Assembly: GCF_900103875.1 (NCBI RefSeq)
Contig: NZ_LT629705.1
Location: 2,489,001-2,553,000 of the forward strand
DNA: 64,000 nt
Reading direction: 5' to 3'
Source: Pseudomonas arsenicoxydans
GTDB lineage: Bacteria; Pseudomonadota; Gammaproteobacteria; Pseudomonadales; Pseudomonadaceae
The position numbers were made by a program, and so were the translations under genes. Positions 37,632 through 45,752 of the stretch are shown piece after piece (position 1 is the first letter of the stretch; each line of letters begins with the position of its first letter). Under the pieces are notes generated by a model. The model worked only from the letters and a program-made list of their open reading frames with translations, was not told the origin of the DNA and made no database searches.

Positions 37632-38389
37632 GGCGATACCTTGTTTTTGTGTAAGTGGGTGATGGCGTTGCGGCTGATCAGCAGCGCCAGGGTCTGGCCA
37701 AGGTCGAAAGTCGGGGCGGCTTGCAGTGCCCGCATCAGTGACTGGCCGTTTTGCAGGTGCTGAATGAACGCACTCGCACCTTGGTCGATGGCGAAGACTT
37801 CGACTTCCAGGCCGTTGCGCAACACCAGCGCGTGTTGTCCGAGATTCAGATCAATCCCTGCCAGCGTTGCTTGCTGTTGATGCGCAGCCCAGATCGCGAC
37901 CACGGCGAAGGCTGAATTCAACAGGTGCAATGAGGGATGAAGTGTGACGGTGAACTCGCTCAGGCCTTGCGGGTCGGCGAGTGCGGCGGCGATCCGTTCA
38001 GGGCTCAGGGGTTGCGCATCGGCAGCGTGATAAGCCATGACGCGCAGGCGCTCCAATCGGGCGATGTCGGCCAGATACGGCACGCTGGCGGCAGGCGCAA
38101 AGCCTTCGATGAACGTCGCCAGATCGTGGCCATAGCCGCTCATCAACGGGCTCGTCGGCGGGCTGTTTTGCACATGAATCCCGGCCATGGCCCGGAAGAA
38201 CTCGTCGCCCACCAACTGCTGGACCACGGGGTAACTGTCGGCCAGCGCATTGATCAACGAGCTCTGCACATTGTTGCGATACACCGCGAAACGGCTGGCC
38301 GGATCGGCGCCATTGGCGCTGATCAATCCGTCAGGGCAGGGGCGTTGCGAATCGAGCAGGGCGGCAGCGAAATCGGCTTGGTGGCTCAT
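37628..38389 (-). CDS. bufC: DUF2063 bufferin partner protein (BufC-like)
   Basis: 253 residues. N-terminal DUF2063 putative DNA-binding-like domain ([33 protein letters not shown], residues about 33-65), then a domain thought to contact the precursor. In bufferin systems it partners the MNIO enzyme. The ATG at 38387-38389 overlaps the bufB TGA (ATGA), so they are coupled. Despite the old Pfam name, no regulator role is implied. Confidence 0.88.
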   Translation of the reverse strand: MSHQADFAAALLDSQRPCPDGLISANGADPASRFAVYRNNVQSSLINALADSYPVVQQLVGDEFFRAMAGIHVQNSPPTSPLMSGYGHDLATFIEGFAPAASVPYLADIARLERLRVMAYHAADAQPLSPERIAAALADPQGLSEFTVTLHPSLHLLNSAFAVVAIWAAHQQQATLAGIDLNLGQHALVLRNGLEVEVFAIDQGASAFIQHLQNGQSLMRALQAAPTFDLGQTLALLISRNAITHLHKNKVSP

Positions 38390-39240
38390 GACCGGACCTC
38401 GGCGCACTGCAACAGCCTGTCGGCCTGACGCGCTTCGGCGTGCAGCACGTTGAAGGCCGGTAGTTGATTGTCACGCTCGATCAACGTCGCCATCGGGCCG
38501 ACTCGCTCCAGCACCTGCCGGTATAACGCCCACACGGCGTTATCGATGGGCGCACCGTGATCATCGATCAGCAGACGGTCACCGAGGTTGTCGGTGTCTT
38601 CGGCAAACCCAGCCAGATGAAGCTCGCCCACGGCGTGAAGGGGCAGGGCGTCGATATAGGCCAGAGGATCGCGTTGATGATTAATGCTCGAGACGTAGAC
38701 GTTGTTCACGTCCAGCAGCAGTCCGCAGCCCGTGCGGTTGATGACTTCGCGGATGAAGTCGGCTTCATCGATCGTCGAGCGCTCGAACGCTAGATACGTC
38801 GCCGGATTCTCCAGCAACATCCGGCGTTTGAGCGTGGTTTGCACCTGATCGATGTGTTCGCAGACGCGGTTCAGCGTCGGCGTGTCATAGGCCAATGGCA
38901 ACAGGTCATTGAGAAACACCGGGCCGTGGCTGGACCAGGCCAGGTGTTCGGAAAAGGCGTGGGGTTGATAACGCTCAATCAGCCAGGCCAGGCGTTGCAG
39001 GTGCTGGGTGTCCAGCGGACCTTCGGCACCGATGGACAAGCCAACGCCATGCAACGACAGCGGATACTGCTCGCGGATCAATCCCAGGTAATGATGAAAA
39101 GGACCGCCGGCCACCATGTAGTTTTCGGCGTGTACCTCGAAGAAACCGATGTTCGGTTGTGAGCCGAACACTTCACGAAAGTGCTCGGTCTTGAGCCCCA
39201 GCCCGGCGCGAGGCGGAAGCTCGAACGGTAAATTGTTCAT
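38386..39240 (-). CDS. bufB: DUF692 multinuclear non-haem iron oxidase (MNIO, BufB-like)
   Basis: 284 residues, TIM-barrel DUF692. Metal ligands are expected in [43 protein letters not shown] and GELHLAG; all are present. MNIOs use iron and O2 to modify cysteines of the precursor; in published bufferins the products are Cys-derived heterocycles that bind copper. The ATG 39238-39240 was preferred; a GTG at 39249 is possible. It is the modifying enzyme for the DUF2282 peptide 25 bp upstream. Confidence 0.92.
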   Translation of the reverse strand: MNNLPFELPPRAGLGLKTEHFREVFGSQPNIGFFEVHAENYMVAGGPFHHYLGLIREQYPLSLHGVGLSIGAEGPLDTQHLQRLAWLIERYQPHAFSEHLAWSSHGPVFLNDLLPLAYDTPTLNRVCEHIDQVQTTLKRRMLLENPATYLAFERSTIDEADFIREVINRTGCGLLLDVNNVYVSSINHQRDPLAYIDALPLHAVGELHLAGFAEDTDNLGDRLLIDDHGAPIDNAVWALYRQVLERVGPMATLIERDNQLPAFNVLHAEARQADRLLQCAEVRS

Positions 39241-39265
39241 GGTCGACACTCAGGCTGGGAACGGA

Positions 39266-39571
39266 TCAGGCCTTGGCTTTGAACGCTTCGGTCTGACCGA
39301 AACCGGTCGACGAGGTCATGCTTTCGGTGGTGGTGCAGGTGCCTTTAGGGACCAGTTTCCAGGCGTTGCTCTGGTAGTCGGTTTTCGAGGTGCCAGCGCA
39401 CGTGGTGCCGGCACCGGCGGCGCAATCGTTTTTGCCTTTGAGGGAAACACCGAAGCATTTTTCCATATCGCCGGCTGCGGCTTGGGCTGTGGAGACGGCG
39501 GCCATGCTCAGCGCGGAACCGAGGGCCAGAACCAGGGCGGTAGCGGACAGGGTGCGGGTGGTAGCAGTCAT
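39266..39571 (-). CDS. bufA: DUF2282 bufferin precursor peptide (BufA-like)
   Basis: 101 residues: a long signal peptide ([20 protein letters not shown] ... AQA), then a core with four cysteines in [19 protein letters not shown] and KGTC. This EKCxGV...NDCA...C...C pattern is the DUF2282/bufferin precursor signature. The modified peptide is exported and thought to buffer copper in the periplasm. The ATG at 39569-39571 has GGAG upstream. The C-terminus is Thr/Ser-rich. Confidence 0.92.
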   Translation of the reverse strand: MTATTRTLSATALVLALGSALSMAAVSTAQAAAGDMEKCFGVSLKGKNDCAAGAGTTCAGTSKTDYQSNAWKLVPKGTCTTTESMTSSTGFGQTEAFKAKA

Positions 39572-39626
39572 GATGTTTCTCCGAAAGTGAGCTTGGGTTG
39601 GCAAGCGTTTGTGCTTGCTTGCCTCA

Positions 39627-39655
39627 CTAGAGGAGGGGCATCGCGATGCGTTACA
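39627..39655 (-). promoter_or_regulatory. Possible ECF-type promoter for the bufferin operon
   Basis: On the minus strand TGTAACG (39649-39655) is followed 16-18 nt later by CCTCTAGT, about 55 bp before bufA. Bufferin operons are often under ECF sigma control, and the -35 TGTAAC fits several ECF groups. No sigma gene is adjacent, so this is speculative. Confidence 0.3.
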
Positions 39656-39747
39656 GCCCAGGGCGAAATTTTATTTGAGAACCTCAAAACAACCCCCCGA
39701 TCCCACAGAGAATGTTCGTTGCCTCAGAGGCTTTTGACAGGCACAAA

Positions 39748-39769
39748 AAAACGGCCCGAAGGCCGTTTT
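39748..39769 (-). terminator. Terminator of the liv/bra operon
   Basis: AAAACGGCC-CGAA-GGCCGTTTT hairpin, 18 bp after the livF stop, with an A run giving U residues on the minus-strand transcript. Confidence 0.9.
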
Positions 39770-39786
39770 CTGTTTACCGCAAAGGT

Positions 39787-40488
39787 TCAACCACCCAAGT
39801 ACGCTTCACGCACTTTCGGATCCGTCAGCAGCGCTTCCCCAGTGCCGGACATCACCACCCGACCGTTCTCCAGAACGTAGGCGCGGTCAGCGATTTTCAG
39901 TGCCTGGTTGGCGTTTTGCTCCACCAGGAACACGGTCACGCCATCCTTGCGCAGCTGTTCGATGATGTCGAAGATCTGCTGGATGATGATCGGTGCCAGG
40001 CCCAACGATGGCTCGTCGAGCAGCAGCAGTTTGGGTTTGCTCATCAGCGCACGGCCGATGGCGAGCATTTGCTGTTCGCCACCGGACATGGTGCCGCCGC
40101 GTTGGGCGAAGCGCTCTTTCAGGCGTGGAAAAAGTCCGAGAACCTTGTCCATCTGTTCCTCATAGTCGCCCTTGTCGGTGAAGAATCCGCCCATGGCGAG
40201 GTTCTCTTCCACGGTCAGACGGGCAAACACCCGACGACCTTCCGGCACGACCGCGATGCTTTTACGCATGATCTGCGACGAGTCCTGGCCGACGAGTTCC
40301 TCACCCATGTAGCGGATGCTGCCGCTGTGGGCTTGCGGCGAACCGCAGAGCGTCATCAGCAGGGTCGACTTGCCGGCACCGTTGGCGCCGATCAGGGTCA
40401 CGATCTCGCCCTGGCGGACTTCGACGTTGACGCTGTGCAGCGCCTGGATCTTGCCGTAGAAGGTGGAAACGTTTTCGAATTGCAGCAT
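39787..40488 (-). CDS. livF: Branched-chain amino acid ABC transporter ATPase LivF (BraG)
   Basis: 233 residues, the BraG length. Walker A GANGAGKST, signature MSGGEQQML, Walker B LLLLDEPSLGLAP, H-loop LVEQN. It is one of the two ATPases powering uptake of Leu, Ile and Val at the inner membrane. It ends 1 bp from the livG stop region; the order is H-M-G-F. Confidence 0.95.
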   Translation of the reverse strand: MLQFENVSTFYGKIQALHSVNVEVRQGEIVTLIGANGAGKSTLLMTLCGSPQAHSGSIRYMGEELVGQDSSQIMRKSIAVVPEGRRVFARLTVEENLAMGGFFTDKGDYEEQMDKVLGLFPRLKERFAQRGGTMSGGEQQMLAIGRALMSKPKLLLLDEPSLGLAPIIIQQIFDIIEQLRKDGVTVFLVEQNANQALKIADRAYVLENGRVVMSGTGEALLTDPKVREAYLGG

Positions 40489-41256
40489 TTACGCTTCCCC
40501 CAGGTAGGCTTTGATCACTTCAGGATTGTCGCGGATCTGTTCCGGCGTGCCGTCGGCCAGAGGCGTGCCCTGGTTGATCACGACGATGTGGTCGGAAATG
40601 CTCATGACCAGTTTCATGTCGTGTTCGATCAACAGCACGGTGACGTTGTGCTCTTCACGCAGCACGCTGATCAGCGCCTTGAGGTCTTCGGTTTCCTTCG
40701 GGTTCAGACCAGCAGCCGGTTCGTCGAGCATGAGGATGCGCGGGCGCGTCATCATGCAGCGAGCGATTTCCAGACGGCGCTGCTGACCGTAGGCCAGGGT
40801 GCCGGCCGGACGGTTGGCGAACCCCTTGAGGTTGACCTTCTCCAGCCAGTACTCGGCGAACTCCATGGCTTCGCGTTCGCTCTTGCGAAAGCCCGGGGTC
40901 TTGAACAGGCCCGCCAGGAAATTGGTGTTCAGGTGACGGTGCTGGGCGATCAAGAGGTTCTCGACCGCTGTCATGTCCTTGAACAGTCGCACGTTCTGGA
41001 AGGTGCGCACCACGCCTTTGAGGGCGATCTTGTGGCCAGGCAGGCCTTCGATCGGCTCACCGTCCAGCAGGATGCTGCCGCCGCTCGGTTTGTAGAAACC
41101 GGTCAGGCAGTTGAACACGGTGGTCTTGCCGGCGCCGTTGGGGCCGATCAATGCCACGACCTGTTTTTCCTTCACGCTCAGGGCTACGCCGTTGACCGCG
41201 AGCAAGCCGCCGAAGCGCATGCTCAGATTTTCGACTTTCAGGATCTCGCGGCTCAT
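40489..41256 (-). CDS. livG: Branched-chain amino acid ABC transporter ATPase LivG (BraF)
   Basis: 255 residues, the BraF length. Walker [10 protein letters not shown], signature [13 protein letters not shown], Walker [14 protein letters not shown] and H-loop LLIEHDMK are intact. It overlaps livM by 4 bp and abuts livF, so all three are coupled. Confidence 0.95.
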   Translation of the reverse strand: MSREILKVENLSMRFGGLLAVNGVALSVKEKQVVALIGPNGAGKTTVFNCLTGFYKPSGGSILLDGEPIEGLPGHKIALKGVVRTFQNVRLFKDMTAVENLLIAQHRHLNTNFLAGLFKTPGFRKSEREAMEFAEYWLEKVNLKGFANRPAGTLAYGQQRRLEIARCMMTRPRILMLDEPAAGLNPKETEDLKALISVLREEHNVTVLLIEHDMKLVMSISDHIVVINQGTPLADGTPEQIRDNPEVIKAYLGEA

Positions 41257-42509
41257 TTGCGCAGCTCCATGTGAGGACGTTGCATGGGCAGCAGACCTTG
41301 AGGACGCCAGATCATCATCAGCACCATCAAGGCGCCGAACATCAACATGCGGTATTCACTGAACTCACGCATCATTTCCGGCAACAGGATCATCACCGTG
41401 GCGGCAAGTACGACACCCAGTTGCGAGCCCATGCCACCGAGTACCACGATGGCGAGGATGGTCGCCGATTCGATGAAGGTGAAGGACTCCGGTGTCACCA
41501 GGCCCTGACGCGCGGCGAAGAAGCTGCCGGCGAAACCGGCGAAGCACGCACCCAGGGTGAACGCTGAAAGCTTGATCGCCGTCGGGTTCAGACCCAGAGC
41601 ACGGCAGGCGATTTCGTCTTCACGCAGCGCTTCCCACGCACGGCCCAGAGGCATGCGCAGCAAGCGGTTGATGACAAACAGGGCGAACAGCGACAACAAC
41701 ACCGCGATCAGGTAAAGGAAAATGACCTTGTTCACCGGGTTGTAGGTCAGGCCGAAGTACTCGTGGAACGTCTGCATCCCCTCTGCCGCGGTTTTATCAA
41801 AGGTCAGTCCGAAGAGTGTTGGCTTTGGAATGTTGCTGATGCCGTTCGGACCGCCCGTGATGTCGGTCAGGTTACGCAGGAACAGTCGGATGATTTCACC
41901 GAAGCCCAACGTCACGATCGCCAGATAGTCACCGCGCAGGCGCAGTACCGGGAAACCGAGCAGGAAGCCGAAGGTGGCCGCCATCAGGCCGGCAATCGGC
42001 AAGCAGATCCAGAAACTCAGACCGTAGTAGTGCGACAGCAGCGCGTAGCTGTAGGCGCCGACGGCGTAGAAGCCGACATAACCGAGGTCGAGCAGGCCGG
42101 CCAGGCCGACCACGATGTTCAGGCCCAGGCCGAGCATCACGTAGATCAACACCAGCGTTGCGATGTCCACCGCTCCGCGCGAGCCGAAGAACGGCCAGAC
42201 CAGTGCACCGATGATCAACGCAATGATGATCCAGCGTTGAGTGGTCGGCAGGGTCAGGAAGTTACTGGCCTTGGCCGGCATCACCGGCATGTTGGGCGAG
42301 GACTTCCAGGCCGAGCTGATCTGCTGGTCGAACAGCACGCGCAGGAACATCAGCACCGAGCACACGGCGATGGTGATCAGCGTACCGGTACTGGTGCCAT
42401 GGACTTCGAGGTTGATACCGACAATGGTCAGTTTCAGACCGAGTACCGGGTAGGCCACGGCCCACACCAGCAAGGCGCTGAACAACGCCTGTTTAAGATT
42501 CCTAGTCAT
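41253..42509 (-). CDS. livM: Branched-chain amino acid ABC permease LivM (BraE)
   Basis: 418 residues, about ten TM helices, with the Pseudomonas-type N-terminal extension of about 100 residues before the conserved [29 protein letters not shown] region. The EAA-like loop is [21 protein letters not shown]. It pairs with LivH to form the channel. It overlaps livH by 4 bp and livG by 4 bp. Confidence 0.95.
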   Translation of the reverse strand: MTRNLKQALFSALLVWAVAYPVLGLKLTIVGINLEVHGTSTGTLITIAVCSVLMFLRVLFDQQISSAWKSSPNMPVMPAKASNFLTLPTTQRWIIIALIIGALVWPFFGSRGAVDIATLVLIYVMLGLGLNIVVGLAGLLDLGYVGFYAVGAYSYALLSHYYGLSFWICLPIAGLMAATFGFLLGFPVLRLRGDYLAIVTLGFGEIIRLFLRNLTDITGGPNGISNIPKPTLFGLTFDKTAAEGMQTFHEYFGLTYNPVNKVIFLYLIAVLLSLFALFVINRLLRMPLGRAWEALREDEIACRALGLNPTAIKLSAFTLGACFAGFAGSFFAARQGLVTPESFTFIESATILAIVVLGGMGSQLGVVLAATVMILLPEMMREFSEYRMLMFGALMVLMMIWRPQGLLPMQRPHMELRK

Positions 42510-43429
42510 ACTTTCTCAACCTCCGGACGGCCCAGCAGGCCGGTTGGCCGGAACAACAACACCAGAACCAATAGGCCGAACGCCACGACGTCCTTGTACT
42601 GGTCGCCGAAGATATCGGCACCAAAGGCTTCCGCCACCCCCAGCACGATCCCGCCGAGCATGGCGCCGGGGATGCTGCCGATGCCGCCCAGTACCGCGGC
42701 GGTGAAGGCCTTGAGGCCGACGAGGAAACCGGCGTTCGGGTTGATCACGCCGTATTGCATGCTCAGCAGCACGGCCGCGATGGCCGCCAGTGCGGCACCG
42801 ATGACGAAGGTCAGGGCGATGATGTTGTTGGTGTTGATACCCAGCAGGTTGGCCATCTTGATGTCTTCGGCACAGGCGCGACAGGCGCGACCCAGGCGAG
42901 AGCGGGAGATGAACAGCGTCAGGCCGAGCATGGCGACCAGGGTCACCACGAACACCACGATTTGCATGTAGGAAATCAGCACTTCATGTGCGCCACCTGG
43001 CCCGATGGCGAAGTTGCCGGGGATCAGGTTGGGGATGGATTTGTCCTTGGAGTCTTGCGCCAGCAGAACCGTGTTCTGCAGGAAGATCGACATACCGATG
43101 GCGGAAATCAGCGGAATCAGACGGTTGCTGCCGCGCAGGGGGCGGTAGGCAATTCGTTCGATGCTGTAGCCGTAGGCACTGGTCACGACGATGGTCGCGA
43201 GGAAAGCGGCGGTCATCAACAGCGGAACACTGTCGAGTCCCATCATGGACAGGCCCGCGATGGCGATGAACGCCACGTAGGAACCGATCATGTACACCTC
43301 GCCGTGGGCGAAGTTGATCATTCCAATGATGCCGTAAACCATCGTATAGCCGATGGCGATCAGGGCATACGTGCTGCCAATGGTCAGGCCATTAACCAGC
43401 TGTTGGAAGAAGTGATAGATGTCAGGCAT
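42506..43429 (-). CDS. livH: Branched-chain amino acid ABC permease LivH (BraD)
   Basis: 307 residues, the BraD length. Eight or so TM helices, [33 protein letters not shown] start and [20 protein letters not shown] loop. It forms the permease with LivM. A strong hairpin between the binding-protein gene and livH probably lowers permease expression relative to the binding protein. Confidence 0.95.
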   Translation of the reverse strand: MPDIYHFFQQLVNGLTIGSTYALIAIGYTMVYGIIGMINFAHGEVYMIGSYVAFIAIAGLSMMGLDSVPLLMTAAFLATIVVTSAYGYSIERIAYRPLRGSNRLIPLISAIGMSIFLQNTVLLAQDSKDKSIPNLIPGNFAIGPGGAHEVLISYMQIVVFVVTLVAMLGLTLFISRSRLGRACRACAEDIKMANLLGINTNNIIALTFVIGAALAAIAAVLLSMQYGVINPNAGFLVGLKAFTAAVLGGIGSIPGAMLGGIVLGVAEAFGADIFGDQYKDVVAFGLLVLVLLFRPTGLLGRPEVEKV

Positions 43430-43610
43430 TACAGCGCTCCTAAAAACCTGATACGCATTTCACTGGTGGAGTCATTTTCCCGCTCGAGCCCCGTGGATCT
43501 GCATCCACTTCGAACGCGAGGTTTGCCAGCGAACCGCTGATGACGGTTTTGAGATTTTCAGGTGGGGAGACTGGCGGATCACGCCAGCGCGGCCCAATAC
43601 GTTCGTAAAA

Positions 43611-43638
43611 CAAAGCCCACGGCACGCCGTGGGCTTTG
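43611..43638 (-). terminator. Intra-operon hairpin between binding-protein gene and livH
   Basis: A 13-bp perfect inverted repeat, CAAAGCCCACGGC and its complement, with almost no loop, 23 bp after the binding-protein stop. On the minus strand the hairpin is followed by an AT-rich stretch. It is a likely attenuator or mRNA-stabiliser giving excess binding protein. Confidence 0.75.
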
Positions 43639-43661
43639 TAGGCAGTCAGTTCGGCAAGGCC

Positions 43662-44789
43662 TTACTGAGGCGAAGCTTCAGTTTTTGGTTTGCCGAAGTG
43701 CCACTCGTAAACCACAAATTTGAAGTCTTTCAGGTCGCCCTTGGCGTCGAAGCTCAGGTCGCCAGTCGGGGTCTTGAAAGTGCCTGCGTGGATGGCAGCA
43801 GCCACTTTCGCAGGGTCTTCGCTCTTGGCGGCAGTGATACCACCGGCGATGACTTCAACAGCCGAGTAGGCCGGGAACACGAACGGACCGCTCGGGTCTT
43901 CTTTCTTCGCTTTGAACGCGTCAGCCAGTGCAACGTTGGCCGGATCCTGGTCGAAAGACTTCGGCAGGGTTACCAACAGGCCTTCGGAAGCGTCTTTGGC
44001 GATCTGCGAAATGGAGTCGTTACCCACGCCTTCCGGACCCATGAACTTGGCTTTCAGGCCTTTTTCCTGTGCTTGACGCAGGATCAGGCCCAGCTCTGGG
44101 TGGTAGCCGCCGTAGTAGACGAAGTCAACGTTGGCTTGCTTGAGCTTGGAGATCATCGAGGAGAAGTCTTTGTCGCCGGCGTTGATGCCTTCGAACACGG
44201 CAACCTTGACGCCTTTGCCTTCCAGGGTCTTCTTCACGGCGGTGGCGATGCCTTCGCCGTATTGCTGTTTGTCGTGCAGCACAGCAACGATTTTCGGTTT
44301 TACGTGATCGGCAATGTAGTTACCGGCGGCAGGGCCCTGGGCGCTGTCCAGACCGATGGTGCGGAACACCATTTTGTAACCACGGTTGGTGATGTCCGGG
44401 CTGGTGGCAGCCGGGGTAATCATGATCACGCCCTCGTCTTCGTAGATGTCCGAAGCCGGTTGGGTGGAGCTGGAGCACAGGTGACCGACCACGAACTTGA
44501 CGCCGTCGTTGACGACTTTGTTCGCGACCGCTACCGCTTGTTTTGGATCACAGGCGTCATCGTATTCAACGGCTTCGAGTTTCTTGCCGTCTACGCCGCC
44601 TTTGGCGTTGATCTGTTCGATGGCCATTTTGGCGCCACTGAACTGCATGTCGCCGTATTGGGCTACAGGACCGGTTTTAGGGCCGGCGATGCCGATCTTG
44701 ATGGTGTCAGCTGCGAACGAATGGCTGGCAACCCCGGCCAGAACCATAGCGGCAAACAGTTTGGAAATCTGCTTAGTAGCCTTAGTCAT
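43662..44789 (-). CDS. braC: Branched-chain amino acid ABC transporter substrate-binding protein (BraC)
   Basis: 375 residues with a Sec signal (ISKLFAAMVLAGVASHSFA) and the type-I periplasmic-binding fold (IKIGIAGPKTGPVAQYGDMQFSGAKMAIE, residues about 29-57). One cysteine pair (C-D-P and H-L-C) matches the family disulphide. It captures Leu, Ile, Val and often Ala in the periplasm. It is the first gene of the operon, 232 bp before livH. Confidence 0.95.
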   Translation of the reverse strand: MTKATKQISKLFAAMVLAGVASHSFAADTIKIGIAGPKTGPVAQYGDMQFSGAKMAIEQINAKGGVDGKKLEAVEYDDACDPKQAVAVANKVVNDGVKFVVGHLCSSSTQPASDIYEDEGVIMITPAATSPDITNRGYKMVFRTIGLDSAQGPAAGNYIADHVKPKIVAVLHDKQQYGEGIATAVKKTLEGKGVKVAVFEGINAGDKDFSSMISKLKQANVDFVYYGGYHPELGLILRQAQEKGLKAKFMGPEGVGNDSISQIAKDASEGLLVTLPKSFDQDPANVALADAFKAKKEDPSGPFVFPAYSAVEVIAGGITAAKSEDPAKVAAAIHAGTFKTPTGDLSFDAKGDLKDFKFVVYEWHFGKPKTEASPQ

Positions 44790-45139
44790 AGTGCTCCACT
44801 CTTACTGTTGTAGTTTTTATAGTCCTGGCGCCGTAGCAGCAGAACCGGGTCAGATATCTTCGATATCCTCCGGAAAATGCCCCCGGCAACTGTACCGGTA
44901 CAGTGTAGAGCGCCAATTGTTAGCCTGGGAAGCTGGCGCCAGGGGGCAAAACCTGAGGGTGTCGCTTTATTGAAAGAAAAAGACAGAATTGCGGCGGGAT
45001 GTTAGCTGGCTAATTGCTTGATTCAGCGGCATTCCCTGGCGCTCCTGTTCTTTTCAATCGGTGACTCAATTGCATCCGGGTTTTTCTGGCGGACCACCGA
45101 CGTTATCATTCGCGTCGATTTCTTTTCCGGACAGGACCC
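44790..45139. other. 350-bp regulatory gap upstream of braC
   Basis: No gene is visible. It contains the 16-bp palindrome at 44889-44904 and the divergent leader of the DUF2288 gene. The remaining bases show no clear repeat or terminator. Confidence 0.7.
44889..44904. promoter_or_regulatory. Perfect 16-bp palindrome upstream of braC
   Basis: ACTGTACCGGTACAGT is a perfect palindrome about 100 bp before the braC start. Its size and symmetry suit a dimeric repressor (GntR or MocR-like proteins prefer similar sites). It is not an Lrp or Fur motif. Confidence 0.6.
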
Positions 45140-45445
45140 ATGACTCAAGAACCTAGCACCCTCTATGCCAAGCTGCTTGGTGAAACCGCATCTATTACCT
45201 GGAAAGAGTTGGAGCCGTTCTTTGCCAAGGGTGCCCTATTGTGGGTCGACCCGGGTCTGGATTTGATCGCCGCCGCTGAGGCAATGGCGACGGACGAAGG
45301 CGAGAAAGTGGCTGCCTGGCTGGCCGCCGACAAAGTCGCCAAGCTGTCTGAAACGCGGGCGCTGGATCTTTTCGAACGTGACCCCGAGCTGTGGGCCGTG
45401 GTCGTTTCGCCGTGGATTATGATCCAGGAAAGGGCGACGAACTGA
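45140..45445 (+). CDS. DUF2288 family protein
   Basis: 101 residues, matches DUF2288: LYAKLLGETASITWKELEPFFAKGALLWVDPGLDLI followed by ALDLFERDPELWAVVVSPWIMIQE. No signal peptide or TM. It is divergent from braC, as in P. aeruginosa PA1075 by recollection. The function is unknown. Confidence 0.85.
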   Translation: MTQEPSTLYAKLLGETASITWKELEPFFAKGALLWVDPGLDLIAAAEAMATDEGEKVAAWLAADKVAKLSETRALDLFERDPELWAVVVSPWIMIQERATN

Positions 45446-45638
45446 AGTCGTGCACTTTGTTGGTGCGGCGTTTGATCGCGCAAAAGTGTGTAGGTGAGTA
45501 GCGTGATGGCATGTTGCCGTAGAGAAAGGCCACAGAAGGGTCTTGGCGAGGGTGACGTAAACGTAACGGGAACAGTTTATTGAGCAGCCGTCGGGCTGCT
45601 TAATTGTTTCTGGATGTTGGGATTTGCGGTGAATCGGG

Positions 45639-45735
45639 GCGCCATCGCGGGCAAGCCCGCTCCCACACTATCCATGTCGAACTCAACATTTGTGAACGAC
45701 ACGGAACCTGTGGGAGCGGGCTTGCCCGCGATGGG
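45639..45735. repeat. REP doublet
   Basis: Inverted copies of CGCGGGCAAGCCCGCTCCCA (45639-45668) and TGTGGGAGCGGGCTTGCCCG (45707-45735) about 38 bp apart, in the gap between convergent genes. The rest of 45446-45638 has no recognisable feature. Confidence 0.9.
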
Positions 45736-45752
45736 GGCGACGCGGTTTTCAA

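Noticed and set aside
39712-41274. 520-codon frame antisense to livF and livG
   Set aside because: Spans two well-defined ATPase genes in reverse; no recognisable domain.
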